The notes beneath the pieces were generated by a model. It saw only the letters and a list, made by a program, of their open reading frames with translations. It was not told the DNA's origin and did not search any database. The position numbers and the translations under genes were made by a program. DNA of 64,000 nt from Phoronis australis (Eukaryota; Phoronida; Phoronidae): assembly GCA_002633005.1 (NCBI GenBank), contig NMRA01000193.1, positions 373,173 through 437,172 of the forward strand, written 5' to 3'. Below are positions 1 through 12,250 of this stretch, piece after piece. How positions within the stretch are numbered: position 1 is the first letter of the stretch; every line of letters starts with the position of its first letter.

Positions 1-1863
1 CATTTCCGAAGTCAGCACTTCCTGTTTGCAGTTTATTTTAGCCTTTCCTGGCATTGCATGCTATCTAAGCACGCGCGCTGAGCTCACACACTCACTCCTG
101 TGAGGTGACTCAATCGCAGGAGGAAATGCTAGAAGCGTCTTCCGCCGCTGCAGTGTAACCAAGGCAATGAAAGCAGCAGGTCTGATGGCAGGAAACTGTC
201 TTTATAAATGTAGAATATTGATATAGATTGTGCAGTGGTTAATTGAGTGAATAACCAGCTGAAAAGGTTAGCCAATGTTTGACCTGGCCAAGTTACACAA
301 ACAGGTCCTACAAAGGGCTGACACAAGCACAAACACATGTCTAGGGTAACCTTTGTTCAACATTGACAGACTGGAGGGAACTATTAGGGTCCATCCCCAG
401 GCAGAGTGCACACACACACGCACGCACACAAACACACGCACGCACATATGCATGTGTTCAAACACACAGACATGTACAAGACCTGGTTATCATTTATAGA
501 ATTCTCTAAACAAACCTCCGGAGTACTCCCTGGTTGATTGCATGATAGATGCTGGAGGTCCCCTGAGGCAAGGCATCAACACTGGCTCAAAATGTAATTT
601 GCTAAGCAAAATGAAATTCCCAAGCCCGCTGGGAGACATCTAACCAAATTTGCAGCAATCAGCCGCAGTATTAAATATGAATTAGCAATCAAACTATCCT
701 ATAAAGTCATTCCCCACGGTCTAGTGGGAAGTAAATGAAATTCAGTTTGGAGGAAAGTGGCTCCTGGGAGACTTAAAAGATGGTGGAAAGGAGGGTATTC
801 AAGGACCAAGTCTACCCTCGCTGAGGTCCACACACCCCAAGCCATAAGCAATGCACCAGCTGTGAACAATGGAACGGAAATGGGTGAATTCTATACCATA
901 ATTAATGAATTGAATACCATAATTCAAAATTCCAACCTCACTTCAGTAACTGCCATTATGCCAGGTTATGCAAGCAAGGCCTCGAACATACACGACTTTC
1001 ACTCGCATTATTTAGCGTGATTTCCCTTTTCTCACAAAAAACATGGCCTACAGAATGATACCCGAGCGTCGGCTGTTTTAGAGCTGTTATTACTATTCTT
1101 TTCACAATTAACGTGTTTACACTGCTAGCAATGAGGTCCGCAAGACAGGGTAAAACAATTTTTACATAAAAAACGTCTCCAAATAGAGTAGGAAACAATA
1201 GGTACACATTGGTGAACCTGTTACAGCAGCATTTGTGAACAACCAACTGAACAAGTATTAAGGTATTAAGGTAATAAAGAACTGTCATGAAACCAGACAA
1301 TAAAAATGACAACAGAGAGCCCACATCTCTTACCAACTCTTGTCTCACAAACTGTGGGAAGTGAAATTATGGCTAATAAGTATATTGAATATGGTAGCCA
1401 TAGTACCGTCACCATAATACTGAACCTACAAGCACCCAATGAAGACAGTGCCTGCCACTACAGACCATGTTGTTGTTTCACCAAGCTCTAAGCACACCAC
1501 AGAACCCATGTAGGTTGACTGTCCACATTTTATGAACCCTTACACAAGGTCTCAACATTTTAAAACCTTTTTCAACCCATCGTTAAGCCCTGTTTTCCGA
1601 TATTCTTTGTCACTAAAACAAAAGGTTGAAATGCAATCCGGAAAGTCGTGTTGATGACCATAGAGTCCACTATTACTGACAGGTTCAGGGCAGCTCAATA
1701 TGGCTGGTCACAGGTAAGCTACTGTACTGGCATAGAGATACTTTGAAGTTTCACAACGGTGTGGGTGTACTGTTTGCTTCCTTCTGTCAATAACCATCAA
1801 GTAACTGTATGTAACTCTAGTGAACAATGAAAGCTTCGCAACACTGAATGAAACTGTGCTCAC
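1..1863. other. No gene recognised; intronic or 3' flank
   Basis: Short frames on both strands lack paired splice sites, a coding-like composition, or a start and stop in a convincing setting. A CA-rich microsatellite is listed separately. If the minus-strand gene runs past 1864, this would be its next intron or its 3' end; no AATAAA on the minus strand was convincing. Confidence 0.4.
409..445. repeat. (CA)n / CACG microsatellite
   Basis: An impure CA run, alternating CA dinucleotides with CGCA interruptions. The short frames across it read as Val/Cys/Arg alternation and are products of the repeat rather than genes. Confidence 0.85.
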
Positions 1864-1888
1864 CTGCTAAAGTTTTAACCTGGGTAGG
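1864..1888 (-). CDS. Candidate 25-nt micro-exon, minus gene 3' part
   Basis: On the minus strand a pyrimidine-containing acceptor (ctttctaatgacag) precedes 25 nt followed by a strong donor, gtgagc. In phase 0 it reads PTQVKTLA plus one base; the other two frames are less useful. The link to the exon at 5052-5088, which ends in phase 1, is not direct: it needs an intermediate exon such as the weak 17-nt candidate at 3257-3273. I see only splice sites and an open phase. It could equally be a chance AG/GT pair in intron sequence. Confidence 0.22.
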
Positions 1889-4800
1889 CTGTCATTAGAA
1901 AGTTCCACAAAGTGACTGCCATGGACACGCAATCCACAAGGTAAAAACATTCAAGCTATCTGGCATGTCAATATACAATTCAAAACTGCCAAACCCTGGT
2001 GTACAAGTAGGCGGAGCCTGAATCTCTGAGAGCTCAGTGCCTCATCAGGAGTACTTGGCAATCATCCAATCGGGAGCCTCCTGCCATCCTTTCACTGGAG
2101 AAATTGACACCACTACCAATTACTCCACTGAGAATCCCACTGGTTACACCACTTGGCAACTCAATTAGTTATTAATTATGGAAGCCGATATCTCACTATA
2201 CCAAGTGACTGGTTTAATAAAGTCTTGTTTTATTTGACTGAAAGGATACCAGGAGAGTAAATTCAGAGGGAAGAGATAACAGAGAATTAACCTCATACAC
2301 AAAACCTGCAGCAGATGACCAGGGGCCAGGGTCTAATCTTTCTACACCACTTAAAACTGACTGCATGGCATGCTTCGAGTAAACTTGCATATTTGTGCTC
2401 TAGTCATGTAGTGTCATTACTTTAATTTCGAGCTTAAGTTAAGTCTGGAGTTCGAAGATTTGATCCTGTGTCAGAATTGGCTCAGGTGAGCGACAGCACT
2501 TGTGTGACAAATCTATTGGTCCTTTCATAACAACAACTTTGGTACAACAGGAGTGCCTCTGTAAACTGTCAAGCTGGCTTTTGGTAGTTATTGCACGAGT
2601 CAACAAGTTCTGGAAAGATGACACTTAGAAAAAATTGACATGGAATGATGTGTATATGCATGAATAGCTGAAATGAAGTGCCAATACGGGTAGAATCATA
2701 ATTCTGCCTGGACATACATTCAAACAAGGCGCACATTACAGGTCATGTTGTCACGTAGTAATCTTTCTTTACAATTATAGCACATTATTTTCACTTGCTG
2801 GCCATGTCACTACCATATTTACAGCTAAATAATAAAAATAACTATCACTATGGAACACAATTTCAATCATGTGCCTTAAAAGCAAAAAAATCAGGCTATT
2901 CAAACATGGATGCACATCATGTTTGATTATATGTGGGGAGAACGCTGAGAATGTTGAATACTTGAATAAAATTATATCAAATTATACCAAAACTCGTCTG
3001 TTACTGACAGCAACACCTGGAAAATACTCCGATAACTGACACTCGGCTGTTAAATCTACTTGTTTTACCTGTTTAATGTCAACTTATCAGCTGCTCTTGC
3101 CGTCCATCCAAGACCCAAGTTAACGCTCATAGCGACAGAAACTCCCCTAAGCAACGACATTGGCACAAACGGCCCTGATAAGGAAAATTAGCACAAAATG
3201 AAACTAATTGCACATAATTGTGATAATTTGACAGAATTGAGTTGACTGTAATTTACCTGCAGTTTACTCATGTCTTTGCATGAAGCCAGCTTGCCAGCTT
3301 ACCCCAAGTTAACAGTGAGCCAACGGCTATGGAATAAATTCAGCAAACACTTTAAAAATCCAGTGCCAGCAGCTGCAGGACAATCTGTCGAGTACAGCCA
3401 ACTACACTAGTTAGTGTAGTGCTAACCATTAAGGTAGACGTCAAGGGCCTTAATTGTTCACACAAGTATAACACCAGTGTCGTCACATCGACAAGCTATT
3501 AGGCACTCGAGTTGGACGTGTTCAGTTGATTAATCAGTATCCATCATGAACCACATCACAACAACCACTCCACTTTACAACACTGCAAATAAAGTCACTC
3601 TAACAGGAACAAAAAGCAGTTTTATCTATCACGCACACACTCTTTGCTACGAACGACTAAAACGACATATTTCTAGCAAAGAAACGACATCATTTCTACT
3701 GCGCCTATTCTTGGAATGTACAGTTGTGTTGCTCACTCAAGAATGAACCACTAGTAAAAGTTACAATTCAACCTCGATATGTCGGGCTTAAGGAACTACA
3801 GCATGAGTAGTGCATTAAGAGATGTGACAACAGGATATCACAGGTCGGGAAGAACACAACACTTGTAGCATCAACAGCATAGCTCCACCTCAACTGGACA
3901 GTTTGGTAGAAACCAGTTGCACAAATACGTGATGCAACATCAGTTGAACCATGTAATTATGACATCTGTAATTCATACACCTTCTTCACTTGCATACAGG
4001 CATTTTCAATAGAAGTGCTTTTGTCGTGAATTCATTTCTTCTCTCACAAGCTGTCTCTTATCTGCAATTTTTACCACCAAATTGCTTTATCATAACACGG
4101 AGTTTTCAGGACAACTCAGTTGTAGCACTGGCTGTGTGGATTCAATATAGTACTGTTGACATGTATCCTGTCACAAAGCACATTCAACAGAAAATACCAA
4201 GGCCATCCCCTAAAAGGGGTCATACCAGGCAAGGATTTTCACACTGTGTACAACCATCATCAGGCAAGAGCATTACAAGCTCACCAAGACACTAGGTGGC
4301 AGTCTCCCACTGCCTGCCATGATTGGCCAGAACAGATCAGACAGTCAGTCAATCAACACCATAAGCTAATAGTGTTATTACTAGTGGTCATATGCCAGTC
4401 AGGGTCAGTGACATGTACCAATCTGGTTTCAATTAAATCATTAGTCAAAGGAGACCTGCTCTCTAAATAAACCAACTGTCATGGCTGCTGAGAAGAGAGC
4501 TTCCCATGGAGAAGTGGCTGCTGGGATGCTGGGTTTAGGAACAATGATGGATTCTGGTAATTGCTAGATAAATAAACAGAGATTGAATGCAGAAACACAT
4601 CGTGTAAATAGTTGTAAGCTGAGTAATGAAAACATAACAGTGACTGTGGACAGCATCACAACATAATGACACCTTCAGCACCTGTGTATGTCTTCCAGAC
4701 ACAAAAACAGATGTTTGCTTGAAGGACTAATTGAAACCTCTGTTGGAACATACAACTCAGAAAATATGTGGACAATCAGAAGCCTAGGATTAACAAAAAA

Positions 4801-4929
4801 GAAAGACAAACGCTACATTCACATGACAGTTTCGGTTATGTAAAACAGGCATCATTCATACAAATCAACCATTTCACAACAACAGCATTTTGGAGCATGA
4901 CCTATGTAGCCTGTATTCAGCAGCAAACA
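1889..4929. other. Presumed intron; no gene seen
   Basis: Mostly AT-rich single-copy sequence. Short plus-strand frames at 3546-3746, 3990-4295 and 4156-4470 lack paired splice sites or consistent coding character. A stretch near 3090-3240 is dense in GATAAGG and TAAT-type homeodomain motifs and could be regulatory, but the sequence alone does not show that. Confidence 0.35.
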
Positions 4930-5040
4930 TTAGGGTTAATGCCCCTGGGGTTTAACTCAGTAAACCCGGATACAGGGGAATGAGTGGTTACAGTATCAGA
5001 CATGGCCGCTTAAACGATAAACTTCAAGAAATAAGAGGTG
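4930..5040 (+). repeat. Relic of family B element (left end)
   Basis: The segment aligns by eye with the left end of the intact family B copies: a degraded version of the TIR (tagggttaatgcccctgggg) is followed by a near match to the inner motif ATGGGCGCTTAAACG and TTCAAGAAAT. It lies immediately next to the donor of the minus-strand exon at 5052. Substitutions throughout mark it as much older than the copies at 31 and 40 kb. Confidence 0.6.
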
Positions 5041-5051
5041 TCACTGCTTAC

Positions 5052-5088
5052 CCAAATGCTGACGATTAACCCAAGCCAGAGATTTGCC
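5052..5088 (-). CDS. Coding exon, minus gene (start ambiguous)
   Basis: The minus strand shows a strong donor (TTTGG|gtaagcag) after an open frame. With the acceptor at gtgaccag the exon is 37 nt, phase 0 to 1, and reads GKSLAWVNRQHL, which joins the phase-0 end of exon 6509-6538. The same frame stays open upstream to about 5147, reading MLIELALRQPSILEAFRDQ, which also looks strongly coding. Alternative acceptors at ttggag (phase 0) or ggttaag (phase 1) could therefore add up to 59 nt, or the ATG could mark an internal start. No family recognised. Position and phase make it the 3'-most well-supported exon of the long minus-strand gene. Confidence 0.6.
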
Positions 5089-6508
5089 CTGGTCACGAAA
5101 GGCCTCCAAAATTGAAGGTTGTCGCAGCGCAAGTTCAATCAGCATTCCTTAACCAACATGCATATTTGAGTAGCTTGGTAATGAAGATGATGAGTGTTAT
5201 CAACCAAAATTATAGCACTGACCTGCTACATGAATGTCATCAAAGTAGTTGAAGATGCAAAATTAAAAAGTGATAACTCCCTAAAACTGAGGAAACCAAA
5301 CTACGCCAAGACAACAGCTGTGTGCAGCAAAAACTTTGACAATGGACAACACCACCAAGTTGTGCCCAATTCCAAATCTGCAATGCCAGATGGCGACAAC
5401 AGCCATCTGAGGAAAACATAGACTGACCAACAGCAGAACTCAACACTACCAGTCTGTGATGAAGTTGAACCTCATGCTGTTCCAGCTTAACATTATAATA
5501 GGTGTGACTAACGCATTACTGTAATGTGATGCACACCATGTAAAGGATAAGAAATTAGGAACAGATGAAAATAGGTGAAAAATTAGAAAATTTCAGGAAT
5601 GACGCATTTTAAAAGCACCAGAAAGCATGAAATATATACACATGTGCCTCCAATATTTTGAAAAAATAGGTCAGTGTGACTCTGCCATGCTTGCCTTCAG
5701 AATGGTATAAATACAGTTGTAAAAAAGACTGCTAGATAAATTTGTTGTAATGCCAAATGAGTCTGTCTGGCTGACTATTATCTGTGTATGTATCAATTTC
5801 AACAACACATTGCCCAACATTGGTAACAGAACCCAATGTTTCCAGGTCCGACTGTAACTAAACTGGGGCTCAAAACTGATCTGGTTTTCGCATTTGAAAT
5901 CACAACTTCACTATTTTGAAAATAATCGGTGGAGCAAAATATGGGTGGGCACTAACCGGAGCAATGGATTCTTAATTGAAAATTCTCAACACAAAGGGGT
6001 GGGCACTCAAATTTAAACACCCTAGTTACGATGCCCTGTTCAGCATTTAGAATAAAAAGGTTGGTTTAGAAATGATGCAAGACATAAAAAATTGAACTGA
6101 AAAATCATGTCCCCAGAGCAACACATCACACTGTAACAGCAATTTAACTTGGGCTCTTAAAAACGCTCTCATCTTATTGGTCATTGAAATTGGGAAATCC
6201 ATTTTAGATAGATGCCCTATTTTTGAAATCCTGGATGAATCCCTGGTAGGCACTTAGCAGAGCAGGGGGCACTTCGTCAAGAATTTTCAAGGTTAAGAGA
6301 TGGGTTTTGGTTACAGTACTTAACAATCCCTAGGAACAGCTCAGACATACAAATACAGCACACTACAAATGAAACATACCCAACTGCAGATAATGCAGAA
6401 ACACACACAACTGATGGGAGAGAAACTATTTACAACAAAGAGCAGTAAAAAACAAGTTTACGTCGCAAAATTTGCTTATCAAAAAGTCAAGCAAAATACG
6501 GTACTCAC
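5089..6508. other. Intron of minus gene
   Basis: Apart from the possible 5' extension of the neighbouring exon up to 5147 and a degraded repeat at 5932-6030, nothing gene-like is seen. A short open frame at 6047-6253 overlaps further degraded TGGGCAC motifs and is not supported. Confidence 0.4.
5932..6030. repeat. Decayed family B right-end fragment
   Basis: Two TGGGCAC(T/A) blocks separated by a TTAATTGAAAAT-like spacer match the order of the right-terminal modules in the intact copies at 32.2 and 42.95 kb (TGGGCGCTTAACCG, then TTAATTGGAAATCTTC, then another TGGGCG). More traces follow near 6200-6300. The similarity is partial and judged by eye. Confidence 0.45.
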
Positions 6509-6538
6509 CCGATCACCTTCACTTTCTGAACTGTCACA
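6509..6538 (-). CDS. 30-nt micro-exon, minus gene
   Basis: A pyrimidine-rich acceptor (catttcctttcag) and a consensus donor (CGG|gtgagtac) bracket 30 nt on the minus strand. The phase-0 reading is CDSSESEGDR, an acidic serine cluster typical of casein-kinase-2-type phosphorylation sites in disordered regions. Phase 0 on both sides lets it be skipped or included without a frame change, so a regulated micro-exon is possible. It follows 7331-7352, which ends in phase 0, and precedes 5052-5088. What is seen is splice sites plus frame; use in mRNA is inferred. Confidence 0.68.
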
Positions 6539-7330
6539 CTGAAAGGAAATGAAAGGTATATGTAAACATGACAGAAGCATTGTGGGAAATGATCCAAGTT
6601 CACACTTTAAGTTCACCCTGGAGACAAGGGGAAAACAGAACACACTGGATGTGACTGCAACAGTTGGCACCCAGGGTGAAATTACATAAACATCATCACA
6701 ACTTATGAGCAATTTCTCCAACAAAAACATGCAAGACAGTGGATTGTGAGGCATAATATTGACTATGGTAACAAGGTCCAAAGGGGGTGGAGTTGTGTTG
6801 ACATTAGGACCAACAGAGATCAGTCAGGAGGGAGTAAAACTGACACCTCAGTGATGATAGTCTACAAGTAACGGGTAAAGTCACCACCTGTTTACACTAA
6901 CATGGGATGTAGACTATCCAGTAAGGATAGTCAAAGTTTACATGGAAAAGCCACTAGATAAACAAGTGTGGTTTACATTGGCATTAAAAGCAAATTCAGC
7001 TTTTACACAGCATGAATTTGAGATGCAATCGATAAACGTTTCATTGTCAGTGACTGAGTTAACCACCCGATACACTACAGGCAGCACTCTAGAGACCAGC
7101 AAGGGGAAAATCGTTAGTAAAAACACTAGGTGAAGTATAGCACATTACCAACGCGATTGTATTAATAGCACTAGATTGAGTTGATGATGACTAAATCAAT
7201 GGTCGACCATTGATTGCCTTCATCTGTTTACATATGTGCATTATGTAAAACAGACCTGTCTAATTGTTTAGCAATTATGTATTGCAATTGTGGAGAGTAG
7301 GCCTACTCAGGCAATGTGTGACTGACTTAC

Positions 7331-7352
7331 TGACAACACACTCAGACAGGCC
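7331..7352 (-). CDS. 22-nt micro-exon, minus gene
   Basis: On the minus strand the acceptor gttggtgggctccag and the strong donor TGTCA|gtaagtcag enclose 22 nt. Its length (1 mod 3) fits exactly between the phase-2 end of 13802-13896 and the phase-0 start of 6509-6538: the split codon becomes GAG (Glu) and the rest reads ACLSVLS. That agreement across three exons is the main evidence. The alternative phase-0 reading GLSECVV is open too but would break the downstream frame. Confidence 0.5.
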
Positions 7353-8334
7353 CTGGAGCCCACCAACAAAAGACCATTCAAGGCAAGTGTCAATGAACCA
7401 GTCAATATTAGTGATCACCAGTATTGTTAGTGCAACCATTGATAACAAAGCTTACTTTCAAAACATCACTTATCCCAACCATCATCATGAAGACTGAAGT
7501 ATGAAAGACATCCAGTGTTGACCACTTTACTTATGAGAAGAAACCCAGTCAACAACCAGCCCAACCCCCAATAGATAGAAAACAATACAAGCGACATGTC
7601 ACCAATTTTGGACAAAAATAATTGCTCAAACTGATCTGTTTTATTTTTCAACATTGCTGTGAATGCCTATAATTTGTTGTGGTGGTTATGGAATAGTTCT
7701 ATTCTATAGCTACCACAAACCATTGTCTTTTACTTGCCTCCCACATAAACTTTTATGAGATTTTACACTACATTAAAATAAATACATTTTAATTAAGCAA
7801 TTTCACTCTTCAAGCATTTTCTTTTTATTCCCTTTCAGCCAAAACAAATGCACAATGAGACACGTTGCAAAAACAGACTCCACCCTCCTCATTTGGACTG
7901 ACAGCAAACATTCCGGCGCTTAACCTGAGCCAGAAAGTCGAAATTGAAGTCTACAGAGTCGAAGTTCAAAGGTTTTGTCACAGAGCTAGTTGCCCACGCA
8001 AAAGTTAAATCAACACTCTAAATGACATGTATTCAACTGGCTAAGGTGGTAATAATATATGGTGAAAAAATATCTACAACTTATAAAGGACTGGCTTGTG
8101 GTCAAGGTCGTTGAAGACGCAAAGATAGACGAATGTCAGTGCATACTTTCTCTTTTGTTCACAACCCAACTTTTGCAACTCGAATGACCATACGTTATCA
8201 TGTCAAAAAAAACTAACGAGAGGCGTACGCCATGGCCAAATGTTGTACTCGGGCATAAACCATACTACGACTTGAAATTGATATGGTATCCGTATTTGAA
8301 AGCACGCCATACTGATTAGAAAATCAATTTGGCA

Positions 8335-8454
8335 GAGTACTTACTAAATTTTGGATGGGGTGCACATTTTAAAAATTGAGGGGTGTGCTTAGCCAAGCAC
8401 TGGGCACTTATTTGAGCACGGGTATTAACCCGAAGGTTTACAGTACATTTCTCC
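8335..8454 (+). repeat. Decayed family B right terminus
   Basis: The end of this segment, TATTAACCCGAAGGTTTACAG, is a mutated version of the right TIR (GTTAACCCGAACGATTACGG) and is preceded by degraded TGGGCAC blocks in the expected order. The left end was not found, so it is a fragment or a strongly eroded copy. Confidence 0.5.
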
Positions 8455-9126
8455 AAGTCTTCAAGTGTCGAAACAGCAATTGCAAGTAATTTTATTGATC
8501 ACGCACTGATAATTAGTTTACAAAATACGGAAAGCATGTTTCCTTCAATTCTCTGATATTGACAAATCACAACCAGCACTTTGTTTTCACACAAAGACAA
8601 TTTATTCCTTAATAAACAACAAATTTCTTCCCTTTTCCGCAATTTCCTCGACTTCAATTACAGCTGAATTCCTGTTTCCTGAATCGCAATTAGTGTTCAC
8701 ATGACGATGCCAATAGACAATAGATTACAGAAATGGTTTTATTGACTAATCTGGCCAATGTTACAGTATTTCATTTTGACATGATTAGTCCAAATCCCAA
8801 AGCATTATATTACTATGCCAATCACTAAACAGGTATTAGATTAAAACTTATATACTCAGTCTTCTTGGTACATAAATAAGACCAAAACAGCTACTGATAT
8901 CATGGACATTCATGGACTGTCCTTCAATATGGTGCAAAGGTCATTTACTTCATTAGCCACCCAAGTTTACAACAATAAAACAATGGCAGCAACATCCTGG
9001 ACTGAAACTGAGGATTTTTCAAAGTGATTGGCTACTGAAATTCACCTCCTGATGAAAAGGAAAATGATAATGAAAAATGATAATTACAGATGACGAACAC
9101 TATGAGGACAAAATGATAAACAAACA

Positions 9127-9370
9127 CAAGGACTTTTCATACCGACTTCACTCCGGTCTGAGTGGAGCGTCAACGTAAACTGCGAAGTAAACTGGCTTTG
9201 ATAGTTAACAGACATTGAAGTAGGTGACGCTGTTGTCATCGGTGTAATCGCAAGGTAGCGCTGCACGCTATGTTTTTTTAATAAGACAATTTGGGAACAT
9301 TTACATGAGCTAATTGACATAAAACTTATTTTTAATTCGATTGGTGATTATTCAAGCAAAATATAAGCAA
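9127..9370 (+). repeat. Family A fragment (5' part)
   Basis: It starts with CTTTTCATACCGACTTCACT and continues CCGGTCTGAGTGGAGCGTC, matching the left side of the intact copies, and keeps the internal AT-rich block with TAATTGACATAAAACTTAT. The right half, including its inverted repeat, is missing. Confidence 0.7.
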
Positions 9371-11414
9371 CTATTAGCAACTACACTGCCTTTTAATTGT
9401 TGACAATAACACTGGCCATATAGAACTACAGAATAAATGACAGAATTCTACAGCTGATAGTAAAACAACAAAAAGCATTGAAAATCGGTCAATAAAACGA
9501 GTAGTAATCAGTAAATCTTGAGTCAATTGAAAATGGTTAATGATAGTGAGAAAAGTAAAATAATACATACGATAAGCATAGTACTTGAACTAAGAGATCT
9601 ATTCACATTCCAAAGGCCAGAAAAATCAGTAATGGGGTCAGATGTAGCTTCACTAAGTGGAAAATTGAAACATGGTTGCCACAGCGTCATCTCACAGATC
9701 ACACGCGGTGAATAGATCTCACGTTAATAAGTTAAGAACAAAGATACAAAATGAAAGCACACTGAGGAGCAAAACTTCAACGACCAAACCAAGAACAGCA
9801 ACAAACATGACTCAGCCACCCATGGCACCAAAATCAAAACATCAAAATTGAATTGAGGAATTAGTCAATAAATCAGTCATCAAATCAGACAATCTTGAGT
9901 AACCTGTGAACAGTAAGCTATGTCAAGACACCACTGGCACAATAGACAGGTATTTAGATCTATCTACATAATAAATTGCAGAAGATTGCCTCGTGAAGTG
10001 AGAGCTCCACAAGCTATCATACCAAAAAGGCAATCACAGCGCCATCTCGATTTCATAATGGTAAATAGTATAAATTAAAAAATTGTGACATAAAGCAGGT
10101 CTATAGTCGCTTTCACAATGGACCAGATTGATAATCGGATTTGAAAACCATTGTCGTGTGGTGGACCTTTGAGAGATATTGGTAATGTACTGTCAGTTTG
10201 CTTTAAATTAATTTTGTTTCTCAGAAGAAATATATTGTGTCCTAAAACACGGCAAGTTCTCGTTTCTGGATTTGTTTTATGTCATGAACGTATTTTTATA
10301 CAACTATCAAACATGTAAAAATACTGCCTCAAACCTTCTCAAACTCTTTCTTGGTTAGAAGTTGCAGATTTTTCAACCTCTAATAGTGTAACTTTAATGA
10401 GGATTGTTATACTAGTGAAAAATAATTGTAATTTATTATCAATCAAAGCGCATAACCATTAAATCATACATTCACCACCCCCTTCTAAGCACAAGCAATC
10501 AGCTTAGAAGAGATATATTTAATCCCTGCCATGAAATCTAATAAATGCCTAAACAGCTAACATGCTTACTGATCAAAGCTATTATAAATATTTCAACACC
10601 CTCTGTTGGCCCTAAGTGGCCCTTTACACAGGATATTGCCCTAGCTGTCAATTAGGAATCAGCAGAATTATTTATGGGTCCACTCCAACTGAAGCCAATT
10701 AACACTAAATTGACAACTTAACCAAACAACTTGGCTTCAGAGGTCACTTTGACATAAAGAAACAAAGTAATGTGATTAGTTAGAAAGCCAGCGTTATGAT
10801 GAGAAAATCAAATAATTGACACGAAATTATGATCGATACACATAAATGATCCCTAATTAGAGAAAAATGCACGACTAATATATGCCACATTTACTTTAAG
10901 AAACATCCTAAGTCTATGACAACAAAGTGACATCAAAAACACCAAACATGGAGAGATGACCTTAATGACAAAATTTTGAAACAACACCAGTGCAATTAAA
11001 TTAAGAATTTCAAGAAAGTAAACTTCTTCACTTCGAGCAAAGAACAATGTTTGAAAAATTACCAATCAGATATCTGGTTTTAAGAGTAAGTGATGAGGCA
11101 CAAAATAAATTCCATCCAATAACTGGCCGGAAAGCAATAAAAGAAACAAAATAACTTGTATTAGTGCAAAATGACTAAATGGACAGACGCAAGTAGTTAA
11201 CTGAGTTAAGTACATAAATGATGAATAATTGGTATTGATTGGAGCTCAGAAAACAATCCCATGTTGGATCATATTTAATTAAGCCTGATGCTGACTGTAC
11301 TAGTTGGGCCTGGATACAATACAGCTTGATGGCAGAGAAACTAAAGGACAACCCAACATCCATGTAAACACCTTTTACTTTGTTCCTATTGACAGTTGGG
11401 ACAACCTTAATAGC

Positions 11415-11499
11415 GGATTTTTCATCTTGGATTTTTCATCTTGGATTTTTCATCTTGGATTTTTCATCTTGGATTTTTCATCTTGGATTTTTATCTTGG
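11415..11499. repeat. 14-bp tandem repeat, six units
   Basis: Six nearly perfect copies of GGATTTTTCATCTT; the last unit lacks one C. It lies 68 bp beyond the stop of the candidate terminal exon on the minus strand, in what would be its 3' untranslated region. Confidence 0.9.
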
Positions 11500-11566
11500 C
11501 GTTCTCCTCCACTTGATCCTGACTCAAATTTGGTGGACAGAAATTCAATTACTACATAGTGGTTCA

Positions 11567-11980
11567 TTAAATTAAACCAGGACTAAATCCCAGTCGCCCA
11601 CCCAATTGTTTGAAACCTCCCATCTCTATTACTTTAGGTCTGATCCCAGCGGCGCTACTCCCATAGAAGAGGTACATGGAAGTGCTGCTTAAAAGATGAC
11701 TTTCCATGACCGGTATCTCTACACAGTGGTACTTTTTTCTGACAAAATTTCCTAAGGGTGCCTTTTCTCCATCAAAAATATAGCGGAGCACCCCCGAGCC
11801 TCCCATAAGCCGGGTATACACACTGCCAACCAGCACAGCTGTGGAAGTTCTGAGGAGAAAGTCATTAATATGTGAAGCAGAAAAAGGTGCCTGCATGAAC
11901 AGAAACTGAGCAAGCTGGTCATAACTTTTAGTTTGCAACATCAGTTCTGTCCATAGCAACAGTAGTTGCATCAGGCCAAA
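11567..11980 (-). CDS. Candidate alternative terminal coding exon (137 codons)
   Basis: A good acceptor (cccattactttgcactgtag) opens directly into a phase-0 frame of 137 codons ending in TAA. GC content is visibly higher than in the flanks, a sign of coding. The reading starts FGLMQLLLLWTELMLQTK, has a hydrophobic first third and a middle rich in Gly/Ser (LVGSVYTRLMGGSGVLRYIF), and ends RLGFSPGLI. No domain recognised. It follows exon candidate 12114-12224 in phase 0 with only a 133-nt intron. Together they could form an alternative C terminus of the minus gene, joined after 14623-14658. A decayed transposon reading frame is the main alternative. No close AATAAA was seen. Confidence 0.45.
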   Translation of the reverse strand, partial: FGLMQLLLLWTELMLQTKSYDQLAQFLFMQAPFSASHINDFLLRTSTAVLVGSVYTRLMGGSGVLRYIFDGEKAPLGNFVRKKYHCVEIPVMESHLLSSTSMYLFYGSSAAGIRPKVIEMGGFKQLGGRLGFSPGLI

Positions 11981-11999
11981 CTACAGTGCAAAGTAATGG

Positions 12000-12250
12000 G
12001 ACAAAATACCATTTTGCTGTTATAACGGCTAATTCTGTTTACAGCAAAAATACTGGTAACAACTATCCAGGCAGCAAGTTCTAATTACACAATGCTTTAG
12101 CCACCATACTAACTCTTGTTAATTCCGCTTGGTTCTCGATCATGAAGGATGATGAATTCGGCTTCCGCCCAAATGTCAGGACAGGGAATTCTGGGTCATT
12201 TTGTCTGAATACTTTTAGCTTGTACTGTATATAAGAGCAAGTGGCACCAT
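12000..12250. repeat. Local duplication, copy 1 (paired with 13672-13897)
   Basis: This block and the one 1.67 kb away share the order ACGGCTAATTCTGT...ACAGCAA, then TTCTGGGTCATTTTGTCT, then AATACTTTTAGCYTGTACTGTA, with perhaps 70-75% identity by eye. The similarity covers both the exon-like part and flanking sequence, so a DNA segment was duplicated rather than only an exon. Confidence 0.65.
12114..12224 (-). CDS. Duplicated exon copy, possible alternative exon
   Basis: The minus-strand acceptor ctcttatatacag and donor ACAAGA|gttagtat enclose 111 nt that are open in phase 0 on both sides. The reading begins YKLKVFRQNDPEFPVLTFGR and ends in NQAELTR. The first part is clearly homologous to exon 13802-13896 (QYRLKVFRQNDPEIPVI), at about 70% residue identity over the shared stretch, so selection may have held the frame in both copies. 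It connects in phase to 14623-14658 upstream and to 11567-11980 downstream. It could be a mutually exclusive exon or a dead copy. Confidence 0.42.

Larger units (their letters stand above)
7353..11414. other. Intron with decayed repeats
   Basis: No coding exon is supported here. The region holds a degraded family B right end (8335-8454) and a 5' family A fragment (from about 9127). The frames at 7466-7654, 9374-9568 and 10853-11065 are AT-driven. A block around 10600-10760 is less AT-rich and contains TAAT-type motifs; it could be a conserved noncoding element, but I cannot test that. Confidence 0.35.

Noticed and set aside
3257-3273. 17-nt minus-strand exon reading MSKLQ
   Set aside because: The phase would link 5052-5088 to 1864-1888, but the acceptor is weak and 17 nt is too short to trust without transcripts.
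7900-8040. Another family A copy
   Set aside because: Only weak similarity (GCGCTTAACCTGAG, GTCGAAGTT); no inverted ends could be placed.
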